Below, one piece after another: positions 48,958-60,746 of a stretch of 64,000 nucleotides of DNA (positions are counted from its first letter, which is position 1; each line of letters opens with the position of its first letter). The notes beneath the pieces are model-generated. The model was given only the letters and a program-made list of their open reading frames with translations, was not told the origin of the DNA and did not search any database. A program made the position numbers and the translations under genes. This DNA comes from Leptospira semungkisensis (GTDB lineage Bacteria; Spirochaetota; Leptospiria; Leptospirales; Leptospiraceae): contig NZ_RQEP01000010.1 in assembly GCF_004770055.1 (NCBI RefSeq), forward strand, positions 124,001 to 188,000. Reading direction: 5' to 3'.

Positions 48958-50937
48958 TTATTTAATTTGAGTATGATTGAGTCTTTCCCAGACTCTAGCC
49001 TCTATAAAGACATTGAGAAGATCCTTGTCTAAATGATTTTCTTTTGCTTCCATTTCTAAAATATCCAAGGCTCTATCTAAAGGAACTGCCTTCTTATATG
49101 GACGATCCTGGTCTGTGAGAGCATCGAATATATCCGCAATCGTCATGATCCTGGATTGAACTGGTATATCTTCTCCGGCCAGTCCTCTAGGATATCCTGT
49201 CCCATTTAATTTTTCGTGGTGTGCATGCGCAATGCTCGGGACCATTTTCAAATCGTTCGTCCATGGGATCTTGCTTAAGAACTGAAATGTATGCTCCACA
49301 TGAGATTCGATTTCCTTTCTCTCATCGAAGTCCAAAGAACCTTTTCTGATCGTCAAGAAACTGAATTCATAAGGAGAGATTAGCTCCACACTCTCCCCTT
49401 CTGTCGTAACGTATTGCATCTTTGCAATATCTTCTAGAAACTGAGAATTCGCTTCCTCTAAAATAGAAGGCTCGTTGCTCTGGGCGATGATTTGGAACAT
49501 AGAATTCAAGCGCTTACATTCTTCTGCATATTCGAATTCGATAGCCTTTTCAAACTCCGAATAGCCCAAGGAACCGTGCTTCTTTAAATATTCTATTTTT
49601 CTGATATTTAATTTGGATTCGAAATCCTTTCGTAAATAGCGAAATCTCCAATCGATCAGATCGATTTCCAAATCCTCGAGTTTCTTGGCCTTGACTAAGA
49701 CTTTTTCTCTCACGCCTACTTTTCCAAAATCATGAAGAAGAGAAGCGTAACGAATTTCTTTTATTTGTTCCTTACTGAATTTTGTATCTCTGTATTTTCC
49801 ATCGCTCACAGAGTCTAAAGTCTCCGCTAAGCCGACTGTGAGTTGGGCAACTCGGAAAGAGTGACCACTCGTGGTAGGGTCCCTTGCTTCGATCGCATTT
49901 ACGGATGCTGTAACAAATCCTTCGAATAAGGTCTCTATCTCTCGTAACAGATAATTATTTTGGATGGCAACTGCAGCCTGTCCCGCCACTCCAAGAACTA
50001 ACTGAGCGGAATAATCGTCGAAAGGTTGGATCTCCTCACCCTTCATCTGTTCTACTGTCAGCTTTTGACTAAAATTTCTCTTTCGATTGATGAGCTGAAG
50101 TACTCCTACCACATCTCCTCTATGGCCCTTCATCGGGACTACGAGCATAGACTTGGTATGATAAGTGGAAAGAATATCAAAGTTGCGATTGAAAGAAAAC
50201 TCGGAGGAATTCGGAAGATTATAAACATCCGGAATATTCAAAACCTTTCCGGTTTCGGCGACGTAGCCGGCAATACTGGACTTATTGATAGGAAGAATGA
50301 ATTCTTCTGTATCTATGCTCAAAGCAGAGATCTTAAACCTGAGATTTTTTACGAAACCGATATCGTCCTGTTCCACCAAATAGAGAGAGCCTGAATCTGC
50401 ATTGCAGATCTCTCTCGCGCTATAAAGGATCTCTCTCAAGAGTTTATCGAAATCTTTCTCATTCGCAAGACTAATACCTATTCGAGTCAGACGATTGATC
50501 TCATATTTTGCAGTATTAATTTTATGTAATAGATCAAATTGATCCGTAATCATCTGTAGATTTAGAAACGCATTTGCAAGAGCCTTACAAATATGTAGAT
50601 CGCTTGTAATATCCGGCAGTAATCCGAAAATCAGATCGTCTTCGATCTCGGTATTCTTATAGCCCTCATAACCTAAGTCTGCGTTCAGCAGGAACCTACC
50701 TAAAATGAGTGGGTTCATCTTGAGTTGTTCTCGAATTTTCTTATGTTCTGCTTCGAGACCCGCACTCGAAATATAGAATACGATGTTTACGAATTGAGGA
50801 GTGTCTCTGATGGAAGTGGACTCGAAGAATTCTTCCAAGGTCAGGAGTTCAGGCACCATCCTGTTCTTAAGAATGGAGAGTCTCAGCCCAAGGGTCTTGG
50901 AATCCGTTACGATATATTGCTGAAACTTGGATTCCAT
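48958..50937 (-). CDS. GAF and HD-GYP domain protein, putative c-di-GMP phosphodiesterase
   Basis: About 659 residues. A poorly conserved N-terminal region (1-150) is followed by a GAF domain (about 170-330, e.g. [20 protein letters not shown]) and an HD-GYP domain. In the latter, the metal-binding pair is in [14 protein letters not shown] and the signature in [20 protein letters not shown], then [25 protein letters not shown] proteins usually hydrolyse cyclic di-GMP. A long insert of about 130 residues splits the HD-GYP domain. The frame opens at TTG 27 nt earlier; the ATG has AGGA nine bases upstream and is chosen. Confidence 0.9.
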   Translation of the reverse strand: MESKFQQYIVTDSKTLGLRLSILKNRMVPELLTLEEFFESTSIRDTPQFVNIVFYISSAGLEAEHKKIREQLKMNPLILGRFLLNADLGYEGYKNTEIEDDLIFGLLPDITSDLHICKALANAFLNLQMITDQFDLLHKINTAKYEINRLTRIGISLANEKDFDKLLREILYSAREICNADSGSLYLVEQDDIGFVKNLRFKISALSIDTEEFILPINKSSIAGYVAETGKVLNIPDVYNLPNSSEFSFNRNFDILSTYHTKSMLVVPMKGHRGDVVGVLQLINRKRNFSQKLTVEQMKGEEIQPFDDYSAQLVLGVAGQAAVAIQNNYLLREIETLFEGFVTASVNAIEARDPTTSGHSFRVAQLTVGLAETLDSVSDGKYRDTKFSKEQIKEIRYASLLHDFGKVGVREKVLVKAKKLEDLEIDLIDWRFRYLRKDFESKLNIRKIEYLKKHGSLGYSEFEKAIEFEYAEECKRLNSMFQIIAQSNEPSILEEANSQFLEDIAKMQYVTTEGESVELISPYEFSFLTIRKGSLDFDERKEIESHVEHTFQFLSKIPWTNDLKMVPSIAHAHHEKLNGTGYPRGLAGEDIPVQSRIMTIADIFDALTDQDRPYKKAVPLDRALDILEMEAKENHLDKDLLNVFIEARVWERLNHTQIK

Positions 50938-51043
50938 TCCGATCCATCCTGGACTCCTTTCCAAATCATGAAAAGGAGTTTTTTACGTCTTTCCTGCCTC
51001 TTCACTGCCGAAAAACGTGCGTTTGGTTTAAAATAAAAGAAAC

Positions 51044-51060
51044 CTCAAGATCCATTTGAG
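51044..51060 (-). terminator. Weak terminator candidate after the patatin gene
   Basis: Minus strand CTCAA-ATGGATC-TTGAG followed by GTTTCTTTTATTTT, about 90 nt past the patatin stop. The stem is only 5 bp. Confidence 0.35.
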
Positions 51061-51149
51061 ATCCTTAATTTCACATAAGACGAATCTAAACTCAAATTCT
51101 ATCATATAGATTTATTTTAAATTAGAGATATTGAACTAGATGGATCCTC

Positions 51150-53504
51150 CTAATTCTTCCTTTTTTCGGAATATACTTTGTCCTTAATGATTTTGGCCCA
51201 ATCCTTCACGAATTTCTGAGAATGCTCGTAGCCTAACTCGTACAATGTTTTGTATTCATCCCAGTCGAATGTAGAAAAATCTCTAACAGGCAATTCTACG
51301 AATATATCCGAATTCTCCTTGGTTTTTATAAGGTTGTTTCGACTAGACAATAACATGGATCTCATGAACAATTCTCCGATATGCGGATAGGAATACCTTT
51401 GTTCCTTTTTCATAAACTGATTTCCTAAAAGCTTTAAGGCAGAAGGCGCTTCTCCCGGAAATCTGGACTCTACAAGTTGTCCGTAGGTTTGGTCCTTGTT
51501 CGGCTGGGAACCTGCTCCCAAATCTACGGAGAAAAGTACATCGGCTCCCTTTCTTCTCACCAAGGTGCCGGGAAGATTGTCCCAAAGTCCTCCGTCAACA
51601 TACAAGGAACCGTCGGAATAAAAAGGAGGAAAGATACCAGGAATGGAAGTACTCGCACGAATCGCCTTCCAAACTTCTCCTTCCTCGAATACCTTAGGTT
51701 TGGAATTCGTAAGATCGCAGGCAACTGCTAAGAATGGGATCCATAATGTTTCTATCTTTCTATTTCCGAAAAATTCTTTGATTGCTTTGGAATATCTCGC
51801 TCCTCTCAAAATAGAAACAAAAGGAAGAGTATAGTCTCTGGTAAGTTTTGCTTCTATCCAAACCTCTTTGATCAAACGAATGCATTCATCGAATCCATAA
51901 CCCATAGCGAATAATCCCGCCATGATGGAACCGGCACTTGTTCCTCCGATAATATCGATCGGGACACCGGCTTCCGAAAGAGACCTAAGAAATCCTAAAT
52001 GCGCAAAGCCCTTGGCACCTCCTCCTGCAAGCGCGATCCCGACGGATTTACCTTCCAATCTTCTTGCGATCCGATCGAATTCTCCGGCTCTGTTCTTTCT
52101 CAAGATCAGTTTTTGGCCGGGCAATTCGTGAAGGAGTGTCTCTAATTCTTCCCAACGAGTAAAAGAATCCTCTAAATATACTAAGGATTCTTTCATGGTT
52201 TCGCTCAGGCTCTCTCCTTGGATCAAATTCCAAGAATAAGAGTTTTTTAAAATAGGTCGCCCCGTTTCTGTAAGTAGAAGGATACGATCCGCTTGTCTAA
52301 GACTCGCTTCGGTCCAAAGAGGATCTCCTGAAGGATCCACTTCGAATACCACATTATCATATTCCTTCTCCAATTCTCCGAACCAAGAAAGGATATCCGG
52401 TATCCCAAATCGAATTCCGTTTTTCTGATATATCTTTTTCTCTTTTAAAGATTTGGAAAGTTTCTCTTCGTTTACGGAAAGTGTAGAACCGAACGATTTT
52501 AAGGACTTGGAAAGTTCATTAGAAAAATGACGAAGAGGAAACCCTTCCGTAACCGGAACCAAAGCGATCGTATGGACTTTTCTACTGAAGCGATAGGATT
52601 CCTTATTTCTCTGTCCCAATCGTCTAGCAATTGTCTCAGTCACATGAAAGAGTGCTTCCGGAGAATCTGAAATAAACTTTCTAAATCCATTTCGAGAGAT
52701 CTGGATCACCTGAGAAGAACGCACTGCATATACGGAAGCGGATCGAGGCTCTCCAGTAAGTAAGGACATTTCTCCGATGATATCCCCTTTCGCAAACTCT
52801 CCTTCTCCAGTGATATTTCCTTGTTCGTCCGCAACAGTGTATCTAAATCGTCCGGATAATATTACAAAAAGTGAATTTCCCGGCTCTCCCTGGAGCATAA
52901 GCCTTTCTCCACCCGGAACGTACAACCATCTCAAGTAAGGAAGTAATTCGCCTATCTTTCTATGATCTATATGAAAGAGCAGCTCTATGTTGGAAATAAA
53001 TGCTAAGAGTTCTTTATGGCTCGGCTCATACGAGGCCATTCTGAAAAATCGTTTCGTTTCTAATCTTTCCTTCCAACGCTTAGAAGTTTCGGGATGTTCT
53101 GCTTCCCATTTCTTCCAGTGCTTAGAACTGATTCGTAAAAGTTTGCAGTCGGTCTCTGCTCTTACTCCGAACTTTCCTTCCTTCCAATGAAAAAATCCCG
53201 CTTCTCCAAAATGAGAATTAGGACCTAGTCGACGGATCATCAACTCCTCTCCGGAAGAAGCCTTAGTAAATTCTTCGCAGTTGCCCTCTAAAAGAAAATA
53301 GAACCACTCGGAAGACCTTTCGGCAGGAAGGAGAATTGCACCAGAGCTTACGGTTTTGTACTCGAAAAGTCCGGCAAAGGAATCGGTTTCCTCCTTCTCC
53401 CAATCTCGGAACAATTCCTGATTGGACGAGAATACAGATCCAAACCGGATATTCTTCCCTTCATGCTTGGTCTTTGCTGTGGTCTTCTTCTTTTTTTCTC
53501 TCAC
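51150..53504 (-). CDS. Patatin-like phospholipase with two cyclic-nucleotide-binding domains (NTE-like)
   Basis: 784 residues. Two cNMP-binding-type domains come first (about 35-150 and 180-300; second ends SASVYAVRSSQVIQISRNGF). A middle domain of about 170 residues follows, then the patatin hydrolase: oxyanion loop ALAGGGAKGFAHLGFL, nucleophile serine in IIGGTSAGSIMAGL, and catalytic aspartate in YVDGGLWDNLPG. This is the layout of neuropathy target esterase/RssA proteins, lysophospholipases regulated at the membrane. The start is a GTG with a weak ribosome site. It is a stand-alone gene between the HD-GYP gene and the flagellar hook cluster. Confidence 0.92.
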   Translation of the reverse strand: MREKKKKTTAKTKHEGKNIRFGSVFSSNQELFRDWEKEETDSFAGLFEYKTVSSGAILLPAERSSEWFYFLLEGNCEEFTKASSGEELMIRRLGPNSHFGEAGFFHWKEGKFGVRAETDCKLLRISSKHWKKWEAEHPETSKRWKERLETKRFFRMASYEPSHKELLAFISNIELLFHIDHRKIGELLPYLRWLYVPGGERLMLQGEPGNSLFVILSGRFRYTVADEQGNITGEGEFAKGDIIGEMSLLTGEPRSASVYAVRSSQVIQISRNGFRKFISDSPEALFHVTETIARRLGQRNKESYRFSRKVHTIALVPVTEGFPLRHFSNELSKSLKSFGSTLSVNEEKLSKSLKEKKIYQKNGIRFGIPDILSWFGELEKEYDNVVFEVDPSGDPLWTEASLRQADRILLLTETGRPILKNSYSWNLIQGESLSETMKESLVYLEDSFTRWEELETLLHELPGQKLILRKNRAGEFDRIARRLEGKSVGIALAGGGAKGFAHLGFLRSLSEAGVPIDIIGGTSAGSIMAGLFAMGYGFDECIRLIKEVWIEAKLTRDYTLPFVSILRGARYSKAIKEFFGNRKIETLWIPFLAVACDLTNSKPKVFEEGEVWKAIRASTSIPGIFPPFYSDGSLYVDGGLWDNLPGTLVRRKGADVLFSVDLGAGSQPNKDQTYGQLVESRFPGEAPSALKLLGNQFMKKEQRYSYPHIGELFMRSMLLSSRNNLIKTKENSDIFVELPVRDFSTFDWDEYKTLYELGYEHSQKFVKDWAKIIKDKVYSEKRKN

Positions 53505-53592
53505 CGCGTTAGTCTCTGGTATAAATTAAGGAACAGGCTATTAAAAAGAAATAATACTGCAATCTCAAATGGGTTTTATCAACCTCTAAAAG

Positions 53593-53622
53593 AAAAACGC
53601 CCGCGGAATTCTCCGACGGGCG
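53593..53622 (-). terminator. Intrinsic terminator of the fliK-flgD-flgE cluster
   Basis: Minus strand CGCCCG (53617-53622), 13-nt loop, CGGGCG (53598-53603), then TTTTTCTTTT. It is about 38 nt past the flgE stop. Confidence 0.85.
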
Positions 53623-53659
53623 CAACTGATGAATTGATTAGGAGATTTAGTTAATTATA

Positions 53660-55054
53660 TTAACGTTTTAATCCTAACACCTCTTGGAGCATCTGGTCGG
53701 TGGTAGTGATCGTTCTCGAGTTTGCTTGGAAACCTCTTTGAGTAACGATCATGTCAGTAAACTGATCGGATAGGTCCACATTCGACATTTCTAATAGACC
53801 TGCGTTAATCTTACCTCTACCTGCAATGCCAGCCTCTCCGATCAAAGGCTCTCCAGAGTTATTCGAGAAAGCGAACATTGTATCTCCAGCTTTGTCCAAA
53901 CCTGCCGGGTTATTGAATACTGCAGTTGCAATTCTTGCGAGAGGTTGCTTGATTCCGTTAGAGTAAACCCCAGTAACGGTTCCTGAATTATCGATGGAGA
54001 AAGACTCAAGATATCCCATAGTATATCCGTCTTGCTTCACTGCTTTCGTAGTGAAATCAGAAGAGAACTGAGTGATCCCGTCTACCATTCCTGCTTCTCC
54101 CAAAGAAAGGTCGAAGCTTTGAGTTTGTGGGTTTCCAGGAAGTTTGAAAGAAACCTTTGCGTTCAATTTACCGGTGTTCATCACATCTGTTCCGTCGGAA
54201 ACATATACGATCTTACCGTCAGGAGTGAATCCGAACTCAAGCTCAGTCAGTCCTGGGAGTTGAGTGTTTTGTCCACCAGTTGCAGCTACGTCAACAGAAA
54301 GTTGAGTTGCATCAGTTAAAGAGGTTCTCGCCTTCCAAGTGTTATCGCGGACCTTATAGAATTCCATTTTGAATTCTCTCTCAGCACCTTGGTCATCGAA
54401 TACTTTAATTGTAGTAACATGTCCTCTTCTTGCCTTAGGATCCGGATCATTGATCATTGCAGTGATCTCTTCTTGAGTCGCGTCAGGCGGAACAGCTTGC
54501 ACAGAAGAATTCAAGTTGGATCTGAAATCCACTTTAGAAGTCGCTCTTGCAGGTTCTTTAGAATATACTGGAATGACAATGTCTTCGATAGAAGCGGAAG
54601 AGTTGATGTATTTATTCCCTTTATCATCTAAACGAGAATTCCAACCTTGGACCTTAAGCCCGTTTGCAGGGTTTACATAATATCCGTTCTTATCCAAGTT
54701 AAAAGCGCCCGCTCTTGTATAGAACTGTTTGTCCCCATCTTTTACGATAAAGAATCCTTCTCCGGACATTGCTACGTCGGTATTCTTACCTGTAGTTTGA
54801 AGAGCACCTTGGGTCATGATCTTATCGATCGCTGCAATCAAGGCTCCGAGACCCACTTGTTGCGGGTTCACCCCTCCGATATTTTCTTTCGGCTCAGAAG
54901 CTCCTCTCAGCTCTTGGGAGATCATGTCTTGAAAAGTCACACGCTCCGTTTTAAAACCGTGAGTGTTCACGTTTGAAATATTGTTACCGATCACATCCAT
55001 CCGAACTTGATGGTTTTTTAAACCGGATACTCCTGAATAAAGGGACCTCATCAT
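53660..55054 (-). CDS. flgE: Flagellar hook protein FlgE
   Basis: FlgE polymerises into the hook of the periplasmic flagellum. N-terminal rod-type motif [20 protein letters not shown] then [17 protein letters not shown]; the C-terminal motif [20 protein letters not shown] then [18 protein letters not shown]. The 464-residue length is normal. There is no cysteine at all. Serine 179 and lysines 145, 148 and 166 are present at exactly the positions reported for lysinoalanine cross-linking in L. interrogans FlgE. Two ATGs in tandem begin the gene; the first has GAGG about ten bases upstream and gives this numbering. It is last in the cluster. Confidence 0.97.
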   Translation of the reverse strand: MMRSLYSGVSGLKNHQVRMDVIGNNISNVNTHGFKTERVTFQDMISQELRGASEPKENIGGVNPQQVGLGALIAAIDKIMTQGALQTTGKNTDVAMSGEGFFIVKDGDKQFYTRAGAFNLDKNGYYVNPANGLKVQGWNSRLDDKGNKYINSSASIEDIVIPVYSKEPARATSKVDFRSNLNSSVQAVPPDATQEEITAMINDPDPKARRGHVTTIKVFDDQGAEREFKMEFYKVRDNTWKARTSLTDATQLSVDVAATGGQNTQLPGLTELEFGFTPDGKIVYVSDGTDVMNTGKLNAKVSFKLPGNPQTQSFDLSLGEAGMVDGITQFSSDFTTKAVKQDGYTMGYLESFSIDNSGTVTGVYSNGIKQPLARIATAVFNNPAGLDKAGDTMFAFSNNSGEPLIGEAGIAGRGKINAGLLEMSNVDLSDQFTDMIVTQRGFQANSRTITTTDQMLQEVLGLKR

Positions 55055-55084
55055 GGCGCTTATACCTCGAAATTTTCTGTTTAA

Positions 55085-55798
55085 TTAATAATTGCTGTCG
55101 CTTGGTTTGCCCGGGAAATTCCAACCTGGAGCCCCGGAACTTGTATCTTCAAAACTCTGTTCTTGCGGTGCTTCCGAGAAAGCTGGAGCCGCTACATTCT
55201 GGTTCTGTAATGTTCCTTGTTGCGGATTCGGAGCGGTTTGAGTTCCCATTCCTGCAGGAGAAGGTGCTGGGCCTTTAGGAGCGGCAGTCTGTCCTTCTTG
55301 CTGGTTCAAAGCGCTCGGATCGGTGATAAGAGTGATTGCATCCACTTCTACAGTTCTACCGTTCACTCTTACGAAAGTTTTTCCTTCTCCGTCAAAGAAT
55401 AAGGCTCCCGCCATTCCAACTACATTCTCTCCGGTCACGAAATCAGGACCCGAGATAACCTTGCCTACAAGAGAGAAACTTTGACGATTGCTCATCTTGC
55501 CAATGCCCTGAGAAATATTATTCATCTGCTCCAAAGAGGAGAACTGAGCCATCTGTGCGATGAAGTCCTGGTCTTTCACAGGATTGGTAGGATCTTGAGA
55601 AGAAAGCTGGGTAATAAGTAACTTTAGAAAATCATCTTTTCCTAATGCTTTCGCAGTGGAACGGATTTCGATTCCTTGGAGACCGCTTTTTTCTTCCTTC
55701 TCCAATTTATCAAAATGCTTCCTTAAATCGTAACTTCTGTCTCCTTCGAGATAACGGCTACGTGTTGCTTCGCTTGAAACTGCGTTTGCGTCAGGCAT
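55085..55798 (-). CDS. flgD: Flagellar hook-capping protein FlgD
   Basis: FlgD caps the growing hook. The family N-terminal motif is complete: [20 protein letters not shown] then [21 protein letters not shown] short beta domain follows ([20 protein letters not shown]). The C-terminal 75 residues are low-complexity, rich in Pro, Gln and Ala, and replace the usual FlnB-like domain. It lies between the FliK-like gene and flgE, 11 nt from the former. Confidence 0.94.
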   Translation of the reverse strand: MPDANAVSSEATRSRYLEGDRSYDLRKHFDKLEKEEKSGLQGIEIRSTAKALGKDDFLKLLITQLSSQDPTNPVKDQDFIAQMAQFSSLEQMNNISQGIGKMSNRQSFSLVGKVISGPDFVTGENVVGMAGALFFDGEGKTFVRVNGRTVEVDAITLITDPSALNQQEGQTAAPKGPAPSPAGMGTQTAPNPQQGTLQNQNVAAPAFSEAPQEQSFEDTSSGAPGWNFPGKPSDSNY

Positions 55799-55808
55799 CT
55801 TCTTCTCC

Positions 55809-57293
55809 TTAAACCAAAATGTTTAAGCGTCTGTCTGTATTCTTGTCGGCGAATTCTGAAATTTCTGTAGAGTCTAACTCGGAAACTTCTTCGGAAAGAG
55901 TAGAAGAGGAGATTGCGGAGGATTGTTCTCCGAAAGCCTCGTCGAAATTCTTAGCGGAAGAATTGCCCTCTCCCCAAGAATATTGAAAAGAATCCTCTAC
56001 TTCTACGATCAACGATTCCAATTGAAGACCTTGGTCTTTGAAATCTTTCTTAAGTTGCTCTAAGTCCCCGGTAAAAAGCTTACGAACTTGGTCGGACTCG
56101 ACTAAGATCTTGCCCTGTACCTTATCGTCTTCTACGCTGATGCGAAGAGAAACTCGTCCAAGCTCTTTCGGATTCAATCGGAGAGTAGCTTCCGATCTTC
56201 CGTTCTCGACTATATTCAATTTTGCTGATTGGACCAGTCTCTGAAAGTTCTCCTTCATCTGAGAACGATCCATTATGGGAGAATTCGTCTTTGCCTTAGA
56301 AGAAGACGACGACGCGGATACGTCCTTGTTCTCCTGCACTCCTAATCCTGCTTTCAATAAGGTCAGTGTAGTTTCGTTTCCCTGTCTCTGAGAGAAGTCT
56401 TGGTTCTGAGAACCCTTTCCGGAAGAATCGGATTTGTTAGAAGCATCTTCTGCAGAAGAGATCTTTGCTTGGTTCTTAGAGATAGCAGACAGAGATTCCT
56501 GTTTCTTGTCTCGAGTGATCTTCCAGTTCTCGGACTCGGGGATGAAATTTTCTTTATGAGAATCTTTTAATACGGTTAGGATCTTTTCTTCGTTAGCAGG
56601 CTTGGAGAGCTTTCGGACCTCTTCCAGGCTTTTTAAGCCTTCTTCGAGACTTTCCTTTTCGGAAGTTCTTTTTATCTCTTTGCCGGCGCGTTTCTCTTCT
56701 TCCTTGCCGGTCGGACGAGAAGAAGATACAGATTCTTCTTTCTCCAGAACTGCTTGCTGCACTTGAGCTTCTTCTTTAGTTTGCTTGGAGATCTTTTTGA
56801 ATGATAAAGTTTCTTCTTTGTTGGCAGGATGGATCTCGGTATCCTTATCCTGCTTAGATTCCAGATTTGCGATAAACGCACTCATCTGGTTAATGAATGG
56901 AGAGTCCCATTCTTCCTCTTCGATCTCCATTTCAGGATCAAAGCCTTCTTCCGACTCCTCGCTCACTTCTTCTTTGGATTTCTTTTCAAAGAGTCGTACT
57001 AGTTTGGAATCTTCTCCATCGACAGGCTTCTCGGCCGACTCCTCCGTATCGATCTCCTCTTCTTCGAAGAGTTCTCTATCTTCTATTTCTTCTCGGGAAA
57101 TATTTTCAGAGACAGGCTCACTTGATCTCTGTCCTTCTTCCAAGACTTTTTGGGAGCGAAGTTGAATGGACTTCATGAGGTCCATGAAGCTTGTAGAAGG
57201 AGCGCTCGTTTTCTCGGATAAAACGGATGGCTTGGGCTCCGTAGGGATTGTATACCCTTCTTCTCTGGTTGGTCCTTCCGTTCTTATCTGCAT
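55809..57293 (-). CDS. fliK: Flagellar hook-length control protein, FliK-like
   Basis: 494 residues: the first 350 are charged, Glu/Lys/Ser-rich and probably disordered; the C-terminal domain (about 355-445) matches the Flg_hook core: [20 protein letters not shown] then [20 protein letters not shown] and [20 protein letters not shown]. FliK acts as a molecular ruler and switches export from hook to filament. Its position just ahead of flgD and flgE supports the call. The long N-terminus is typical of FliK, which is poorly conserved there. Confidence 0.88.
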   Translation of the reverse strand: MQIRTEGPTREEGYTIPTEPKPSVLSEKTSAPSTSFMDLMKSIQLRSQKVLEEGQRSSEPVSENISREEIEDRELFEEEEIDTEESAEKPVDGEDSKLVRLFEKKSKEEVSEESEEGFDPEMEIEEEEWDSPFINQMSAFIANLESKQDKDTEIHPANKEETLSFKKISKQTKEEAQVQQAVLEKEESVSSSRPTGKEEEKRAGKEIKRTSEKESLEEGLKSLEEVRKLSKPANEEKILTVLKDSHKENFIPESENWKITRDKKQESLSAISKNQAKISSAEDASNKSDSSGKGSQNQDFSQRQGNETTLTLLKAGLGVQENKDVSASSSSSKAKTNSPIMDRSQMKENFQRLVQSAKLNIVENGRSEATLRLNPKELGRVSLRISVEDDKVQGKILVESDQVRKLFTGDLEQLKKDFKDQGLQLESLIVEVEDSFQYSWGEGNSSAKNFDEAFGEQSSAISSSTLSEEVSELDSTEISEFADKNTDRRLNILV

Positions 57294-57401
57294 AGCTCGC
57301 CCCTTGCAGTATTAAGGATCGAAATATGCCGGAATTCCTTGATGACTTTATAAAATTATCTTCTTCCCTTTCGGGATTATGTCTCTAATTTTAGGGTCTT
57401 C

Positions 57402-60400
57402 TTACTTGGAGCTATGAATTTCTTGCAGAGAACGGATGGTAAATCCCTTATCCGTCATCTCCACCATTCCCTTGATAAGTGCCTTGGCGGCGCTCGCAGT
57501 CGTCAGGCAAGGGATCTTGTAGCGGATGGCAGCTTGGCGGATTGCAAAGCTATCGTCTCTGGTCACTCGGCTGAGAGGAGTATTCAGTATAAGATGGATC
57601 TTGTTCTCTCTTATATAATCCAGAGCAGTCGGGAATTGGTTATCATAGACCTTATTGATCTTAGAGGAAAGTATCCCGTTTTCCGAAAGGAATTTATGAG
57701 TTCCTTCCGTTGCGATCAGATTGAATCCAAGATTCGATAGGTCTTTGATATACTTTAATAATTCTTTTTTATCCTTATCATTTACGGAAACAAAAACGGT
57801 TCCCTGAGAAGGAAGTTCTTCTCCGGCCATGTACTGGGATTTCAAGAATGCCTCGCCTGCTGTGTCGGCGATCCCCATGACCTCTCCCGTGGATCTCATC
57901 TCGGGACCGAGAATGGTATCTACTCCAGGGAATTTACTGAAAGGTAATACTGCTTCTTTTACGTTGACTGTAGAGAATTGCATCTCTTTCGGAAGAGGAA
58001 GATCCTTCAACGTTTCTCCCATCATGATGCGAGTTGCATATTTCACGATCGGATGTCCAAGAGCCTTGGATACGAAAGGAACGGTTCTGGAAGCACGAGG
58101 GTTTACTTCGATTACATAAACCACTTCGTCTTTGACCGCGTATTGAATGTTGATAAGTCCTTTGACCTGGAGCTCCAGTGCAAGAGCTCTCGTTGCCCTG
58201 CGGATCTCTTCTAAAACATTTTTAGAAAGGGATTGAGGAGGAAGAACACAAGCAGAGTCTCCTGAATGGATCCCTGCTTCTTCGATATGCTCCATGATCC
58301 CAGCGATGAATACATCTTTGCCGTCGCAAAGAGCATCCACATCCACTTCGATCGCGTCTTCTAAGAAGGAGTCCACAAGAAGAGGTCTGTCTTCGGAGAT
58401 CTCTTCTGCCTTTTCCATGTATTTATCCAGCTCTTTCTCTTCGCTGATGATAAGCATGGCTCTTCCGCCCAAAACGTAGCTTGGACGAACAAGAACAGGA
58501 TAGGTGATCGCTTGGGCAATCTTGCGAGCTTCTTCCATGGAAGTAGCTATCCCGTTCTTTGGAGAAATCAGTTTCAGTTTTTCTAATACTTCTGCGAAAC
58601 GCTTTCTATCTTCCGCTCTATCGATAGAATCCGGGCTCGTTCCAAGAATGGGAACTCCCCTGCTCTCCAAATCTTTTGCGAGTTTGAGAGGGGTTTGGCC
58701 TCCGAACTGGATAATGACTCCGGACGGCTTTTCCTTTTTATAGATCTGCATTACATCTTCTAAGGTCAGAGGCTCGAAATACAGTCGATCGGAAGTATCG
58801 TAGTCAGTAGACACAGTCTCCGGATTAGAATTCACCATGATAGATTCCACTTTCAGATCCTGTAGCGCAAAGGAAGCATGGCAGCAGCAATAATCGAACT
58901 CTATCCCTTGTCCGATGCGGTTCGGCCCGCCGCCTAGAATAATTACGGATTTGTTAGAAGTAACATTTGTCTCATCTTCTTCATCATAAGAAGAATAGAA
59001 ATAAGGTGTGTATGCCTCGAATTCTCCGGCGCAGGTATCGATCCTTTTGTATACAGGAGCTATATTAGAGGATTGCAATATTCCTTCGAGTCTCAATTCC
59101 TCTTTCTTAAGAATAGAACCTATTTCGGCCTTTTTCTTATCAGGAGTTTGGGTAGAAGAAAGGATCTTTTCGATCTCTGATTTCTTCGCAAGGAAGGCCA
59201 ACTGGCGATTCGCAAATCCCGCCCGTTTCAGTTTTCCGAGGACAGTGTCCCCTTTCGACAAAAACTCTTTTTCAAGGTTTTGCAGGTCTTCGAATTGATA
59301 GAGGAACCAAGGGTCGATCTTGCATAGATCATGGATCTTCTCTACTGTATACCCTTCTTCCAAAGCCTTTTTGACATAAAAGATTCTCTTGTCGTTTGGC
59401 CTGCGTAAGAATGCGTCTATTCTCTCTTTTCTTTGAGGAGAAGATAAGGAATGAAATTCGACTAGCTCAGCAAAGTTTCCATCGGATCCGAAACCGAACC
59501 GATCGATCTCTAGGGAACGCATCGCCTTTTGAAAGCTTTCCTTGAAAGTCCTTCCGATCGCCATCGCTTCTCCGACGGCTTTCATCTGCACTCCGAGTGT
59601 ATCGTCCGTGCCTGGAAATTTTTCGAATGCGAATCTTGGGATCTTAGTCACTACATAGTCGATCGATGGTTCGAAGGACGCAGGAGTAACTCTTGTGATA
59701 TCATTTTTGATCTCATCCAAGGTATAACCGATGGAGAGAAGAGCTGCGATCTTAGCGATCGGGAATCCGGTAGCCTTGGAAGCAAGTGCAGAAGAGCGAG
59801 AGACACGAGGGTTCATCTCGATCACGATCACATCACCGTCTTCAGGGTTCACCGCGAATTGGATATTAGAACCGCCGGTTTCCACACCGATCTCACGGAT
59901 GATCTTGATCGACATATCCCTGAGATTTTGGTATTCCTTATCGGAAAGAGTCTGTTGAGGAGCAACCGTAATGGAATCTCCTGTATGAACTCCCATCGGA
60001 TCTATATTTTCGATAGAACAGATAATGACTACGTTGTCCGCCAGGTCTCTCATGACCTCTAACTCGAATTCTTTCCATCCGAGCACGGATTGCTCGAGGA
60101 GAACTTGGCTGATCGGAGATGCCTTGAGCCCTTTGCTCACCACTTCTTCGAAGGTTTCCTCGTCGAAGGCAATCCCTCCTCCGGTTCCTCCCAGAGTGAA
60201 TGCAGGTCTTACGATCAGAGGAAGGCCTATCCTTGCCTTGATCTCGTATGCTTCTTTGATATTATTTGCGAGTCCGGAGTTCGGTACGTTTACTCCGATC
60301 TTTTGCATCGCTCTCTTAAAGAGCTCTCTATCTTCGGCCTTTTTGATAGCGTCTATCTTTGCGCCGATCAACTCTACATTATATTTTTCTAATACACCTG

Positions 60401-60713
60401 CATTATGACAGGCAAGCGCGAGGTTCAGCGCAGTTTGTCCTCCCACAGTAGGAAGGATCGCGTCCGGCTTTTCCTTTTCTAGGATCTTTTGGACGACTGC
60501 CACGGTCAGGGGTTCCACGTAAGTGGCATCCGCAAGATCGGGATCCGTCATGATGGTCGCGGGATTTGAATTAAGAAGGATGACTCGAATTCCTTTTTCT
60601 CTCAGAGCCTTGGTGGCTTGGGTTCCGGAATAGTCAAATTCGCAGGCTTGACCGATAACGATCGGCCCGGATCCTAGGATGAGAACGGAGCGGATTTCTT
60701 CCCTCTTGGGCAT
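57402..60713 (-). CDS. carB: Carbamoyl-phosphate synthase large subunit
   Basis: CarB makes carbamoyl phosphate from ammonia, bicarbonate and two ATP. The 1103-residue protein has the two homologous ATP-grasp halves: first starting [20 protein letters not shown] with [18 protein letters not shown], second starting [20 protein letters not shown] with [19 protein letters not shown]. The C-terminal MGS-like allosteric domain ([18 protein letters not shown]) is present, so UMP/effector control is expected. It is unlinked to carA. Upstream of it by 33 nt is the sulfatase-fold gene and downstream the fliK gene. Confidence 0.98.
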   Translation of the reverse strand: MPKREEIRSVLILGSGPIVIGQACEFDYSGTQATKALREKGIRVILLNSNPATIMTDPDLADATYVEPLTVAVVQKILEKEKPDAILPTVGGQTALNLALACHNAGVLEKYNVELIGAKIDAIKKAEDRELFKRAMQKIGVNVPNSGLANNIKEAYEIKARIGLPLIVRPAFTLGGTGGGIAFDEETFEEVVSKGLKASPISQVLLEQSVLGWKEFELEVMRDLADNVVIICSIENIDPMGVHTGDSITVAPQQTLSDKEYQNLRDMSIKIIREIGVETGGSNIQFAVNPEDGDVIVIEMNPRVSRSSALASKATGFPIAKIAALLSIGYTLDEIKNDITRVTPASFEPSIDYVVTKIPRFAFEKFPGTDDTLGVQMKAVGEAMAIGRTFKESFQKAMRSLEIDRFGFGSDGNFAELVEFHSLSSPQRKERIDAFLRRPNDKRIFYVKKALEEGYTVEKIHDLCKIDPWFLYQFEDLQNLEKEFLSKGDTVLGKLKRAGFANRQLAFLAKKSEIEKILSSTQTPDKKKAEIGSILKKEELRLEGILQSSNIAPVYKRIDTCAGEFEAYTPYFYSSYDEEDETNVTSNKSVIILGGGPNRIGQGIEFDYCCCHASFALQDLKVESIMVNSNPETVSTDYDTSDRLYFEPLTLEDVMQIYKKEKPSGVIIQFGGQTPLKLAKDLESRGVPILGTSPDSIDRAEDRKRFAEVLEKLKLISPKNGIATSMEEARKIAQAITYPVLVRPSYVLGGRAMLIISEEKELDKYMEKAEEISEDRPLLVDSFLEDAIEVDVDALCDGKDVFIAGIMEHIEEAGIHSGDSACVLPPQSLSKNVLEEIRRATRALALELQVKGLINIQYAVKDEVVYVIEVNPRASRTVPFVSKALGHPIVKYATRIMMGETLKDLPLPKEMQFSTVNVKEAVLPFSKFPGVDTILGPEMRSTGEVMGIADTAGEAFLKSQYMAGEELPSQGTVFVSVNDKDKKELLKYIKDLSNLGFNLIATEGTHKFLSENGILSSKINKVYDNQFPTALDYIRENKIHLILNTPLSRVTRDDSFAIRQAAIRYKIPCLTTASAAKALIKGMVEMTDKGFTIRSLQEIHSSK

Positions 60714-60746
60714 ATTATTTCCAGGATTTTTATTCCTGCCTGTACT

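Noticed and set aside
57310..57345. A sigma-28-type flagellar promoter ahead of fliK (TAAAGT followed by GGCATATT)
   Set aside because: The -10 part matches GCCGATAA poorly and the spacing is off.
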